Assembly: GCF_003944755.1 (NCBI RefSeq)
Contig: NZ_RWGU01000039.1
Location: 1 to 64,000 of the forward strand
From: Rhodovulum robiginosum
Lineage (GTDB): Bacteria; Pseudomonadota; Alphaproteobacteria; Rhodobacterales; Rhodobacteraceae
Length of the DNA stretch: 64,000 nucleotides
Direction of reading: 5' to 3'
Shown here: positions 1 through 9,049 of the stretch, piece after piece
Position numbering within the stretch: position 1 is the stretch's first letter
Layout of the letters: every line of letters starts with the position of its first letter
Program-made: the position numbers and the translations under genes
The notes under the pieces: generated by a model
What the model saw: only the letters and a program-made list of their open reading frames with translations
Database searches by the model: none
What the model was told of the DNA's origin: nothing

Positions 1-1137
1 CGCCGCCCAGCCGTCGAGCCCGCGCCGCGCCTCGCCCAGCCGGCGGGTCAGCACCACGGGGCGCAGCGCGGCGGCGGCCTCCGACAGCGCCAGCCGCCGC
101 GCCTGAAGGCTGGCCCTGAGCGCGCCTGGCAGGCGCTCGTCCCAATAATCCAGCCGCTGGCGCGCCTGGGCCACCAGCGTCTCCGGCCGCGGCAAGGCGC
201 GGGACAGATCGGCCAGCCGCTGCCGGCTTTGGCCCAGCGCCCGGCTCAGCGCGCCGGTCAACCGCGCGCCCTGCGCGTCGGCCCAGGCCAACAGCTCCAT
301 GCGCACCGGCACCGCCAGTTCCGCCGCTGCCGTTGGGGTGGGCGCGCGCCTGTCGGCGGCATGGTCGATCAGCGTTGTGTCGGTCTCGTGCCCCACCGCC
401 GAGATCAGCGGGATGGCCGAGGCCGCCGCGGCGCGCACCACGACTTCCTCGTTGAACCCCCAGAGATCTTCCAGGCTGCCACCGCCGCGGGCGACGATGA
501 TCAGCTCGGGCCGGGGCAGCGCGCCCCCCGGCGCCAGCCGGTTGAACCCCTCGATCGCGCGGGCCACCTCGGGCGCGCAGGCCGCGCCCTGCACCGCGAC
601 CGGCCAGATCAGCACCTTGCGGGGAAACCGGTCGCGCAGGCGGTGCAGGATATCGCGGATCACAGCGCCCGAAGGCGAGGTCACGACCCCGATCACCTGC
701 GGAAGGTACGGCAAGGCTTTCTTGCGCTCCGCGGCGAACAGACCCTCGGCGGCCAGCGCCGCCTTGCGCTTTTCCAGCATCGCCATCAGCGCGCCCAGCC
801 CCGCCGGCGCGATATCCTCGATCACCATCTGATAGCGCGACTGCCCGCCGAAGGTGGTCAGCCGCCCGGTGGCGACGACCTCCATCCCCTCTTCGGGCTG
901 GGTCGACAGGCGCTGGGCCACGCCCTTCCAGATGACGCCGGCCAGGACGTTACGCTCGTCCTTGAGGTCGAGATAGACATGGCCGGAACGCGGCCGGCTG
1001 ACCCGGCCCACCTCGCCGCGCACGCGGACATGGGTGAACTCGCCCTCGATGACACGCTTCACCGCGCCCGAGATTTCCGAGACGGTGAATTCCGGCGAAT
1101 TGCCTCCGGGGGCGTCGTCTTCGATCAGGTCGGACAT
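1..1137 (-). CDS. xseA: Exodeoxyribonuclease VII large subunit (3' part cut by window edge)
   Basis: The large subunit of exonuclease VII degrades single-stranded DNA to acid-soluble oligonucleotides together with XseB. The reading frame starts at an ATG at 1137 and stays open for 379 codons to the left edge, so the C-terminus lies outside the window. The N-terminal OB-fold begins with [19 protein letters not shown] and continues through [20 protein letters not shown], both typical of the family. The catalytic core follows with [17 protein letters not shown], an [11 protein letters not shown] stretch and [27 protein letters not shown]. It is divergent from purD, with about 70 bp between the two start codons that must hold both promoters. 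The coiled-coil C-terminal region is only partly visible. Confidence 0.96.
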   Translation of the reverse strand, partial: MSDLIEDDAPGGNSPEFTVSEISGAVKRVIEGEFTHVRVRGEVGRVSRPRSGHVYLDLKDERNVLAGVIWKGVAQRLSTQPEEGMEVVATGRLTTFGGQSRYQMVIEDIAPAGLGALMAMLEKRKAALAAEGLFAAERKKALPYLPQVIGVVTSPSGAVIRDILHRLRDRFPRKVLIWPVAVQGAACAPEVARAIEGFNRLAPGGALPRPELIIVARGGGSLEDLWGFNEEVVVRAAAASAIPLISAVGHETDTTLIDHAADRRAPTPTAAAELAVPVRMELLAWADAQGARLTGALSRALGQSRQRLADLSRALPRPETLVAQARQRLDYWDERLPGALRASLQARRLALSEAAAALRPVVLTRRLGEARRGLDGWAA

Positions 1138-1209
1138 GGGCTCTTGCTTGTCACGGGGCAGTGGCGAGCCTAGAACGCCCGGGACCTGAGGCCAAGCGGT
1201 GGAACGCAG

Positions 1210-2490
1210 ATGAACATCCTCATTCTCGGCGGCGGCGGGCGCGAACATGCGCTGGCCTGGGCGATCCTGCAAAACCCGAAATGCGACCGCCTGATCGTGG
1301 CGCCGGGCAATGCCGGCATCGCCGAGATCGCCGATTGCGCCACGCTCGATACCGAGGACGGCGGCGCGGTCGCCACCTTCGCCGAGGAGAACGCCATCGA
1401 TTTCGTGGTGATCGGCCCCGAGGCGCCGCTCGCCGCGGGCGTGGCCGACCGGCTGGACGAGGCCGGCATCCTGTGCTTCGGCCCCTTCCATGCAGCGGCC
1501 GAACTGGAGGCCTCGAAAAGCTTCACCAAGGAGGTCTGCACCGCCTGCGGCGCGCCCACGGCCCGCTATGCGCGGTTCACCGAGGCAGGACCGGCCAAGG
1601 ACCATATCCGCGCCCAGGGCGCGCCCATCGTGGTCAAGGCCGACGGTCTGGCCGCGGGCAAGGGCGTGATCGTGGCCGAGACCGTGCAAGACGCCGAGGC
1701 CGCGGTCGACGACATGTTCGCGGGGGTTTTCGGCGGCGCCGGCGCGGCGGTGGTCATCGAGGAATTCATGACCGGCGAAGAAGCCTCGTTCTTCGTGCTG
1801 TCCGATGGCGAGAACGTGCTGCCCATCGGCACGGCGCAGGATCACAAGCGCGTGGGCGAGGGCGATACCGGCCCGAATACCGGCGGCATGGGCGCCTATT
1901 CGCCCGCCCCCGTGATGACCGACGCGGTCTGCACCCGCGCGCTGGAAGAGATCGTCAAACCCACCGTCGCCGAGATGGCCCGCCGGGGCACCCCCTATCG
2001 CGGTGTGCTCTATGCCGGGCTTATGATCGAGGCGGGCCAGCCGCGGCTGGTGGAATACAACGTCCGCTTCGGCGACCCCGAGGCGCAGGTGCTGATGATG
2101 CGGCTGGGCGGGCAGGCGCTGGACCTGATGCTGGCCTGCGCCGAGGGCCGGCTGGGCGAGGCGCGGGTGAACTGGGCCGACGACCACGCGATGACCGTTG
2201 TGATGGCCGCGCAGGGCTATCCTGGCGCTTACGAAAAGGGCTCGGCCATTGCCGGGCTGAACGCCCTGCCCGAGGACAGCGCGCATATGGTGTTCCATGC
2301 CGGGACCGCGCGCGCGGATGGGCGCGTGGTGGCGTCGGGCGGGCGGGTGCTGAACGTCACCGCCCGCGGCGCGACGCTGGCCGAGGCGCGCGACCGCGCC
2401 TACGGAATGATCGAACGGATCGACTGGCCCGGCGGGTTTTACCGGCGCGACATCGGCTGGCGGGCGCTTGGCGACGGCACGCGGGGCTGA
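1210..2490 (+). CDS. purD: Phosphoribosylamine--glycine ligase
   Basis: PurD joins glycine to 5-phosphoribosylamine using ATP, the second step of de novo purine synthesis in the cytoplasm. The 426-residue protein has the usual length. Visible motifs are the N-terminal [19 protein letters not shown] Rossmann start, the ATP-grasp segment [11 protein letters not shown] (about residue 140), [13 protein letters not shown] (about 220) and the metal-binding [10 protein letters not shown] (about 285). The ATG at 1210 is the first good start and directly precedes the conserved N-terminus. It is transcribed divergently from xseA. Another purine gene, purA, lies 17 kb away on the other strand, so the pathway is scattered as usual for this group. 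Confidence 0.98.
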   Translation: MNILILGGGGREHALAWAILQNPKCDRLIVAPGNAGIAEIADCATLDTEDGGAVATFAEENAIDFVVIGPEAPLAAGVADRLDEAGILCFGPFHAAAELEASKSFTKEVCTACGAPTARYARFTEAGPAKDHIRAQGAPIVVKADGLAAGKGVIVAETVQDAEAAVDDMFAGVFGGAGAAVVIEEFMTGEEASFFVLSDGENVLPIGTAQDHKRVGEGDTGPNTGGMGAYSPAPVMTDAVCTRALEEIVKPTVAEMARRGTPYRGVLYAGLMIEAGQPRLVEYNVRFGDPEAQVLMMRLGGQALDLMLACAEGRLGEARVNWADDHAMTVVMAAQGYPGAYEKGSAIAGLNALPEDSAHMVFHAGTARADGRVVASGGRVLNVTARGATLAEARDRAYGMIERIDWPGGFYRRDIGWRALGDGTRG

Positions 2491-2599
2491 GCCGGGCCGT
2501 TTCGGGCGCCGCGGCGCAATGAGCGCGCGTCCTGCAACAGGGCGGCCCCGGCACGGACCAGACCCCCGAAGGACGAGGACGACAGCCGACCGGCACGGG

Positions 2600-2833
2600 C
2601 CATCGGCGCGGCTGAACTGCGCGCGCATCTGCGCGAGCAGCGCATCGGGTTCTGCCGGGTGCGCGGCGACACCAAGATCGCCTATGCGACGGTCGGCGCG
2701 GGCCCGCCGCCCGTGAAGGCGGCGAACTGGCTGGCGCATATCGAACATGACTGGAACACGCCGATCTGGGGCGCCTGCTTTGCCGACATCGCTCGTGATC
2801 GGATGCTCGTGCGCCGTGACGGGCGCGGATGTC
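2600..2833 (+). pseudogene. Remnant of an alpha/beta-hydrolase regulator/cyclase-type protein
   Basis: One frame across this otherwise gene-free stretch (2491-2860) reads ...[21 protein letters not shown], then [20 protein letters not shown] and [13 protein letters not shown]. This matches the start of the alpha/beta-hydrolase module found in a family of bacterial regulators and adenylate cyclases, whose usual form is IRFCxxxDGxxIAYAxxGxGPPLVKAANWLTHLExDW, ending in VRYDERGCGLSDWD. Similarity stops at about 2833, before the nucleophile elbow, and the frame then runs into the 3' end of the convergent gene at 2861. There is no credible start codon or ribosome binding site upstream. I read it as a truncated, non-functional remnant. 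The match is from memory of the family, not from an alignment. Confidence 0.6.
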
Positions 2834-2860
2834 ACGCTCGCGCGTCCCGCCGGGGCGGTG

Positions 2861-3627
2861 TCAGGGCGTGCAGGCACGCGCGGCGGCGAAGCCCCGTTCG
2901 CTGGCCGGGCGCCCCAGCGCACGCGTCTCGATGCGCCCCCGCTCCAGACGCGCGGCGACGATTTCGGACCAGTCGGGGGTGGCCAGCAAGATCTCGGGGC
3001 CGTCTCCGCAATCGCGCAGGCCGCCCGAGATGAAATCGTCGCCGATGCGGTGGTTGGTCAAGCCGTCGGCGCGGGCGATCTCGGTGAGCCGGCCGCCCGC
3101 GTAGCGCCAGATGCGCAAGACGCGCGCAAGGTGGGGGCGATCGACATAGGCGATTTCGGTCGCGCCGTCGCCGTCTAGATCGGCGATGCCGGCGGGCGCC
3201 AGCCATCGGAAGGGCTGGCCGATGAAGGGGGTGGCGTCGATCAGCCCAGCCTCGCCATAGACCGAGAGCCGGGCGCCGCGGGCGGCATCGCTTTCCACCA
3301 CGACCACTTCGGGCGACGCGTCGCCGTCGAGATCGGCCAGCCGCGGCGCGAGGTCTTCGAAAACACGGCTCTCGGGCAGGCGTATCAGCAGGCTGCGGCC
3401 ATCGCGGGTCTCAAGCCGCAGGGCGCCGTATTCGACCGCGTCGCCGAGCACGCCGTGGGCGTAGCGCGTCGTCGGCTCGGCGAATTGGGCGGCGGTAATT
3501 TCGGCCGCGCCGGGGGCGGAGAGCGCCGCGAGGGTCAGGGCCGCCCACCACAGGCGCACAGGGCGCAGCGCGCGGCGGGCGGGGCGGCGCCACGGGCGCG
3601 ACGGGCTGGGCCGCGCGCCCCTGACCA

Positions 3628-3628
<1 letters not shown>
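2861..3628 (-). CDS. Secreted VCBS/FG-GAP repeat protein
   Basis: The 255-residue product starts at the ATG at 3628 with an arginine-rich n-region followed by a hydrophobic stretch ending in APGAAEI, a probable signal peptide of about 35 residues. Two copies of an FG-GAP/VCBS calcium-binding motif are visible, [18 protein letters not shown] (about residue 100) and [18 protein letters not shown] (about 155). Such repeats form beta-propeller blades in extracytoplasmic proteins. Its ATG overlaps the stop codon of the ferredoxin gene upstream (TGATG), so the two are probably translationally coupled, although a ferredoxin and an exported propeller have no obvious shared job. The function is unknown. 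Homologues are common hypothetical proteins in Rhodobacterales. Confidence 0.85.
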
Positions 3629-4064
<436 letters not shown>

Positions 4065-4067
4065 CCC

Positions 4068-4448
4068 ATGGACGATCCGCCCCGTGCCTCCGCGGACTGG
4101 CCGCGCCCGCCGGCCTGCCTGCCCCATGCCCTGCTCGACCGGCAGCCCGCCGGCGCGCGGGTCTGCGTGGCCGGGCTGGTGCTGGTGCGCCAGCGGCCGG
4201 GCACCGCCAAGGGGGTGATCTTCGTCACGCTGGAGGACGAGACGGGGGTGGCCAACGTGGTCGTCTGGGCCAAGGTGTTCGAACGGTTCCGCCGCGCGGT
4301 GATCGCCGGGCGCCTGCTGCGGGTCACCGGCCGGGTGCAGCGCGAATGCGGCGTTGTGCACGTGGTGGCCGAAAGCATCGAAGACATCTCGCACATGCTC
4401 GACGCCTTGTTGCACCCTGACGGCACCCGCGCCGCCGACCAGCCCTGA
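4068..4448 (+). CDS. Orphan C-terminal OB domain of error-prone polymerase DnaE2 (truncated gene)
   Basis: The 126-residue product corresponds to the last ~100 residues of DnaE2, the error-prone polymerase III alpha subunit of the ImuA-ImuB-DnaE2 translesion mutasome. The OB-fold motifs are [38 protein letters not shown] and [20 protein letters not shown]. The polymerase, PHP and finger domains (about 900 residues) are absent, and no imuA or imuB is in the window. An SOS box lies 4 bp before the ATG at 4068, so what remains would be damage-inducible. Alternative in-frame starts (TTG 4032, ATG 4059) would lie inside the promoter/operator. It may be a deletion remnant, or a retained small OB protein. 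The frame is intact. Confidence 0.7.
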   Translation: MDDPPRASADWPRPPACLPHALLDRQPAGARVCVAGLVLVRQRPGTAKGVIFVTLEDETGVANVVVWAKVFERFRRAVIAGRLLRVTGRVQRECGVVHVVAESIEDISHMLDALLHPDGTRAADQP

Positions 4449-4517
4449 GGGGCCTTTCGCCGCCCTGCCCGCCCCGGTATCCTGCCGTCAGACCAACAAG
4501 GGCAGCCGGGCAGGCAG

Positions 4518-5036
4518 ATGACAAAGGCAAGATATCTGTGCGTTCTGGCAGCGCTGGGGCTGGCCGGTTGCGGCGCGCCCGCCCCGGCCCCGATCACGGC
4601 GCCCGCCCCCGGCGGGCTGACCGGCGCGCATCTGGCCGACCCGCCCTCGGCCAGGCCAGGCGCGTGCTGGGCCCGCGATACCCGGCCCGCGATGATCGAA
4701 ACGGTAACCGAACAATTCCGCGAACCCGCGCCGGATGGGCGGGGGGCCGACCGTTACCGCACCGAAACCCGCCAGCGCATCCTGCGCGACCGGCAGGAGC
4801 TTTGGTTCGAAACCCCATGCCCCGAGGCGGTCGATGCCGCGTTCGTCGCCAGCCTGCAACGCGCGCTGGCCGCGCGCGGCGTCTATCGCGGGCCGGTGAC
4901 CGGCACCGCCGACAGCGCCACACGGGCGGCCCTGCGCCGCTACCAGGCAAGGCTGGGGCTCGACAGCGACGTGTTGTCGATGGACGCGGCGCGGCAGCTG
5001 GGGCTGGTGGCCTATGACACTGCACCGGGCGGTTGA
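4518..5036 (+). CDS. Putative lipoprotein with peptidoglycan-binding domain
   Basis: The 172-residue product has a type II signal peptide with lipobox LAGC (Cys18), followed by an Ala/Pro-rich linker. The C-terminal ~70 residues (FVASLQRALAARGVYRGPV, then GTADSATRAALRRYQARLGL) match the PG_binding_1 fold, in which three helices hold peptidoglycan stem peptides or glycan. It is therefore likely anchored in the outer or inner membrane facing the periplasm and touching the cell wall. The ATG at 4518 is preceded by a weak GGGCAGCCGGGCAGG purine stretch. No catalytic domain is present, so a structural or targeting role is more likely than hydrolysis. Confidence 0.82.
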   Translation: MTKARYLCVLAALGLAGCGAPAPAPITAPAPGGLTGAHLADPPSARPGACWARDTRPAMIETVTEQFREPAPDGRGADRYRTETRQRILRDRQELWFETPCPEAVDAAFVASLQRALAARGVYRGPVTGTADSATRAALRRYQARLGLDSDVLSMDAARQLGLVAYDTAPGG

Positions 5037-5087
5037 GCGGCGCGCGGGCCTGGCCCCGCGTTTCCCCTTACGAAACGTCTTTGCGCA

Positions 5088-5125
5088 ACAAAAGAGGGGC
5101 GGCCCTGCGGACGCCCCCCTTTTTC
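5088..5125. terminator. Bidirectional intrinsic terminator
   Basis: A GC stem (GGGGCG at 5096-5101 pairing with CGCCCC at 5112-5117) is flanked by an A-run on the left (CAAAAG) and a T-run on the right (CCTTTTTCC). It therefore reads as a rho-independent terminator on both strands. It sits between the convergent lipoprotein and Do-protease genes. Confidence 0.75.
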
Positions 5126-5145
5126 CGGTTATCGCGCGGTGAAGG

Positions 5146-6618
5146 TTACTGCGCGACCGACAGCGCCACGAAGCGCGGATCGCCCTGGCGGCGCACCAGC
5201 AGCAGCAGCGACTTGCGCCCCGCGTCGCGCGCCTCTTCGATGCGCGTTTCGAAATCGGCGATCTCGGTCACCTTCTGCTGGCCGGCCTCGGTGATCACGT
5301 CGCCGGCGCGCAGGCCCTTTTCATAGGCCTCGGCGGATTCGTTGATATCCTTGACCACCAGCCCCTCGACCGCCTTGCCGACCTGCAGCTGCTCGCGCAG
5401 CTCGTCGGTCAGCGGCGTCAGGGTCAGGCCCAGCACCTCGGCCTCTTCGGGTGCGGCGCTTTCGGGCTGGGCGGCGGCCGGCACCGCGGCCTCGGCGGTT
5501 TCGCGGCGGCCGAGCGTGACCATCATCGTCTGGGTCTTGCCGTCGCGCAGCACGACCACGCGCACCGCCTTGCCGACCTGGGTGTTGCCCACCCGGCGCA
5601 CCAGCTCGCGGCTGTCGGCGACCTTCTGGCCGTCGAACTGAACGATCACGTCGCCGGCCTGCATGCCCGCCTCGGCAGCCGGCCCCTCGGGCACATCGGC
5701 CACCAGCGCGCCGCGCGCCTCGTCGAGGCCCAACGCCTCGGCCATGTCGCCGGTCACTTCCTGGATACGCACGCCGAGCCAGCCGCGCCGGGTCTCGCCG
5801 AATTCCTTGAGCTGGGCGACCACGTTCTTGACCACCGACGACGACATCGCAAAGCCGATGCCGATCGAGCCGCCGTTGGGCGACAGGATCGCGGTGTTCA
5901 CACCGACCACCTGTCCATCCATGTTGAACAGCGGCCCGCCCGAGTTGCCGCGGTTGATTGCGGCGTCGGTCTGGATGTAGTCGTCATAGCTCCCCGAAAG
6001 CGCCCGGCCGCGCGCCGAAACGATGCCGGCGGAAACCGAAAAGCCCTGGCCCAGCGGGTTGCCCATGGCCATCACCCAATCGCCGACCCGCATCATGTCG
6101 CTGTCACCGAACGGCACGAAGGGCAGCGGCGTTTCGCTTTCGACCTTGAGCAGCGCGATGTCGGTGTTGGGGTCGGTACCCACCACCGTGGCATCCAGCG
6201 TCTGGCCGGAGAAGAACTCGACCTCGATCTCGTCGGCCTTTTCGATGACATGGTTGTTGGTGACGATGTAGCCGTCCTCGGAGATCACGAAGCCCGAGCC
6301 CAGCGCCTGGCTGCGCCGCGGCGGGCGGGCGCCGTCATTGCCCTCGGGATTCATGAAATCGCGGAAGAAATCCTCAAAGGGCGAGCCTTCGGGGACCACC
6401 GGGTTGGCCCCGGTATGGCCCGCGATGGTGGTGGACGTAGTGATGTTGACCACCGATGGGCTGACCGTCTCGGCCAGATCGGCAAAGCTTTCGGGGGCGC
6501 CGCGGGCATAGGCCAGGCTGGCCTGCGCGACGATCAGCGCCAGCCCGAGCATCAGCGCCCAGATGGCGCGCAGCGCCACGTTTTGCTGCGCGGGAATCGC
6601 AATGGCCTGAGGTTTCAC
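5146..6618 (-). CDS. degP: Periplasmic serine endoprotease, DegP/Do family
   Basis: A HtrA-type protease/chaperone that degrades or refolds damaged envelope proteins. The catalytic triad is visible as His123 (VTNNHVI), Asp153 (NTDIALL) and Ser226 (NRGNSGGPL), followed by two PDZ domains (about residues 300-375 and 395-485). A hydrophobic signal segment (ALMLGLALIVAQASLAYA) ends near residue 38. I chose the GTG at 6618 because AGGAGG lies nine bases upstream of it. An ATG at 6627 directly abuts that AGGAGG and would be poorly spaced. It follows the hflK-hflC-DUF2065 genes by 139 bp on the same strand, a standard grouping for envelope quality control. Confidence 0.95.
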   Translation of the reverse strand: MKPQAIAIPAQQNVALRAIWALMLGLALIVAQASLAYARGAPESFADLAETVSPSVVNITTSTTIAGHTGANPVVPEGSPFEDFFRDFMNPEGNDGARPPRRSQALGSGFVISEDGYIVTNNHVIEKADEIEVEFFSGQTLDATVVGTDPNTDIALLKVESETPLPFVPFGDSDMMRVGDWVMAMGNPLGQGFSVSAGIVSARGRALSGSYDDYIQTDAAINRGNSGGPLFNMDGQVVGVNTAILSPNGGSIGIGFAMSSSVVKNVVAQLKEFGETRRGWLGVRIQEVTGDMAEALGLDEARGALVADVPEGPAAEAGMQAGDVIVQFDGQKVADSRELVRRVGNTQVGKAVRVVVLRDGKTQTMMVTLGRRETAEAAVPAAAQPESAAPEEAEVLGLTLTPLTDELREQLQVGKAVEGLVVKDINESAEAYEKGLRAGDVITEAGQQKVTEIADFETRIEEARDAGRKSLLLLVRRQGDPRFVALSVAQ

Positions 6619-6757
6619 GGAATGCATCCTCCTGGTTTTCTGTCGATGCCGCCCGGACCAATGCGCCCGGGGTTCTGACGTCGATATGGTATCCTGACCG
6701 CCGGCGCCGCAACCCAAAGCCCGTCGCGGGCCGTCACATGGGTGTGAACCCAGTGTC

Positions 6758-6952
6758 TCAGGCGCCGAGGCTACGGGCAAGCCAAACCAGCGCCGTACCC
6801 ACCGCCACCGCCCCCAGGCCGATCATCCGCCGTGTCTCGGGCGGGATCTGGCGGATCATCTCGACCACGTCGTCCAGACGCGAAGGGGCCAGTGCGAACA
6901 CCAGCCCCTCCACCACCAACACCAGCCCTATGGCCAGGATGGCATAGCTCAT
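6758..6952 (-). CDS. DUF2065 (YjeT-like) small membrane protein
   Basis: A 64-residue protein with two predicted transmembrane helices, one at the N-terminus (SYAILAIGLVLVVEGLVFAL) and one at the C-terminus (IGLGAVAVGTALVWLA), joined by a short loop with PPETRRMIG. This layout is the DUF2065 family, which is regularly found next to hflC. Its ATG overlaps the hflC stop codon (TGATG), implying translational coupling. It may be an accessory of the HflKC complex, but no function is established. Confidence 0.88.
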   Translation of the reverse strand: MSYAILAIGLVLVVEGLVFALAPSRLDDVVEMIRQIPPETRRMIGLGAVAVGTALVWLARSLGA

Positions 6953-7827
6953 CAGTCCAGCCCGTCGCCCTTCAGGAATTCGAAGAATTCGCTGTCAGGC
7001 GTGATCACCATGGTCGAGTTCTCGCCCTTGAGCGATTTTTCGTAAGCCGCGAGCGAGCGGTAGAACTCGAAAAAGTCCGGGTCCGCGCCAAACGCCTCGG
7101 CGAAGATCGCGTTGCGCAGGGCGTCGGCCTCACCGCGGGTGATCTCGCTTTCGCGCCGGGCCTCCGAGACCAGCTCGACCACGGTCCGGTCGGCCTGAGC
7201 GCGCACGCGCTGGGCGGCCTCTTCGCCGCGGGCGATCTCGTCTGCGGCCTCGCGCTCGCGCTCGGCGCGCATCCGGGCGAACGTGGCGTCGAGGTTCTGC
7301 GCCGGCAGGTTGGTCTGCTTGAGCCGCACATCGATCACGTCGAGCCCCAGGGGCAACGAACGGGCGCGCGCCTGATCGGTGATGCGCGACATCAAGGTCG
7401 ACCGGTCGGACGACAGGATGGTGTTCGAGGTCACGCCCTCGGAGCCCAGAACGGCGCGGATCTGGGCGTTGAGGATGCCCTCCAGCCGATCCTCGGCGGC
7501 GCGCAGGCCGCCCACGCCGACCGCCTGGCGGAACTGCACCACGTCGGCGATGCGGTAACGGGCGAACGCGTCGACCACGAGGCGCCGGTCGTCGGACGGC
7601 GTCACCTCGGTGGGCGGCGTGTCGAGCGACAGGATGCGGTCGTCATAGCGCACGACCTCCTGGATCAGCGGGATCTTGAAGGCCAGGCCCGGATCCTCCT
7701 TGACCGACTTGATCTGGCCGAATTGCAGCACCAGGGCCTTTTCGCGCTCGTCCACGATGAAAATCGATGACAGCAGCGCGATCAACGCCACGAAGAGAAT
7801 GGGCAGGAGATAGGTTAGCTTGCGCAT
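6952..7827 (-). CDS. hflC: HflC, SPFH-domain subunit of the HflKC complex
   Basis: HflC forms with HflK a large periplasm-facing SPFH assembly that encloses and modulates the FtsH protease. The 291-residue protein has an N-terminal membrane anchor (LLPILFVALIALLSSIFIV), then the stomatin/prohibitin fold starting VDEREKALVLQFGQ. A charged coiled coil (about residues 190-250, RMRAEREREAADEIARGEEA) follows, ending in the conserved FFEFYRSLAAYEKSL. It is one base pair downstream of hflK, in the order hflK-hflC that is conserved in proteobacteria. Confidence 0.97.
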   Translation of the reverse strand: MRKLTYLLPILFVALIALLSSIFIVDEREKALVLQFGQIKSVKEDPGLAFKIPLIQEVVRYDDRILSLDTPPTEVTPSDDRRLVVDAFARYRIADVVQFRQAVGVGGLRAAEDRLEGILNAQIRAVLGSEGVTSNTILSSDRSTLMSRITDQARARSLPLGLDVIDVRLKQTNLPAQNLDATFARMRAEREREAADEIARGEEAAQRVRAQADRTVVELVSEARRESEITRGEADALRNAIFAEAFGADPDFFEFYRSLAAYEKSLKGENSTMVITPDSEFFEFLKGDGLD

Positions 7828-7828
7828 G

Positions 7829-8968
7829 TCAGTTGCTCCCCTGGCTTTGGCCGCGGCGCAGTTCGTTCAGCGGCAGGTAGGGCACCACGCCCTGTCTCGA
7901 TCCACCCCCGGGTTCGTCGAGGATGATCTTGTCCACGTCGCCCAGCACGCGTTCCAGAGTCTCGATGTAAAGACGCTTGCGGGTGACCTCGGGGGCGTTG
8001 CGGTACTCGGTCAGCACGGCGGAAAAGCGGCTGGCCTCACCCTCGGCCTCGTTGACGACCTGGGCGCGGTAGCCTTCGGCCTCTTCGAGGATCTGGGCCG
8101 CCTCGCCTCGGGCGCCGGCGAGCACACGGTTTGCATAGGCGTCGGCCTGGCGTTCCAGACGGTCACGCTCTTGCTCGGCGGCCTGCACCTCGCGGAAGGC
8201 GTCGATGACCGCGGTCGGCGGGTCCGCCTTGTCGAGGTTGACGCGCAGGACGTTCAAGCCCGCGTTGTAGCTGTCGAGCGTCTGCTGGATCAGCGTCTGG
8301 GCGCTGTCGGCGATGACAGCCCGGTCGCGGTTAAGGATGGGCGCCAGTTCCGAGGCGGCGATGATCTCGCGCATTGCCGATTCCGACACGGCGCGGATCG
8401 TCGCCTGCGGATCGCGCAGGTTGAACAGGAACAGCGCCGGGTCGTTGATGTTCCACACCACCTGAAAGTCGAGATCGACGATGTTCTCGTCGGTGGTCAG
8501 CATCAGCCCGCTGTCGTTGCCGCGTGAACCGGCCACACCGATGTTTTCGGTCTGCTCTCGCGTGACCGGGATCACCTCGGCGGTGACGACGGGCCAGGGC
8601 GCGAAGTTCAGGCCCGGATTGCCGGTCTGGGAATATTTGCCGAGGAACAGCTCGACCGACTGTTCTTCGGGTTTGACGGTATAGAACGAGAGGAAGAGCC
8701 ACAGCGCCAGCGCCAAAAGGCCGCCAATCGCCAGCGTGCCCTTGGTAAAGGCCGGACCGCCGCCGCCGCCCGGAAAGCCGCCACGACCACCGCGACCGCC
8801 CATAAGGACGCGCAATTGCTCTTGCCCGCGCTTCATCAATTCGTCGATTTCGGGGATCTGCGGGGGTTCGTTTCCCGGGCCACGCCCGCCGCCGCCGCCA
8901 CGGTTTCCGCCGCCGCCGCCCTGATTGGACCCTCCGCTGCCCCAGGGTCCACCACTATTGCCAGCCAT
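7829..8968 (-). CDS. hflK: HflK, SPFH-domain subunit of the HflKC complex
   Basis: The partner of HflC in regulating FtsH. The 379-residue protein begins with a glycine-rich cytoplasmic tail (MAGNSGGPWGSGGSNQGGG), typical of HflK. A single membrane helix near residue 80 (TLAIGGLLALALWLFLSF) follows, then the SPFH domain (YTVKPEEQSVELFLGKY), and a coiled-coil region with EQERDRLERQADAYANRVLA. The ATG at 8968 gives the expected N-terminus. It heads the hflK-hflC-DUF2065 operon, with degP downstream on the same strand. The 80 bp between it and the end of the glutathione reductase gene must contain the promoter if it is not co-transcribed with rpiA-gor. Confidence 0.96.
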   Translation of the reverse strand: MAGNSGGPWGSGGSNQGGGGGNRGGGGGRGPGNEPPQIPEIDELMKRGQEQLRVLMGGRGGRGGFPGGGGGPAFTKGTLAIGGLLALALWLFLSFYTVKPEEQSVELFLGKYSQTGNPGLNFAPWPVVTAEVIPVTREQTENIGVAGSRGNDSGLMLTTDENIVDLDFQVVWNINDPALFLFNLRDPQATIRAVSESAMREIIAASELAPILNRDRAVIADSAQTLIQQTLDSYNAGLNVLRVNLDKADPPTAVIDAFREVQAAEQERDRLERQADAYANRVLAGARGEAAQILEEAEGYRAQVVNEAEGEASRFSAVLTEYRNAPEVTRKRLYIETLERVLGDVDKIILDEPGGGSRQGVVPYLPLNELRRGQSQGSN

Positions 8969-9049
8969 ATGGGTTCTTACCTCTTGGTTCGCTTCGTCTT
9001 CTATACAGTCGCTATCCGTGCTCTCTAACTGGTCGCCCGTGCGGGGAAT

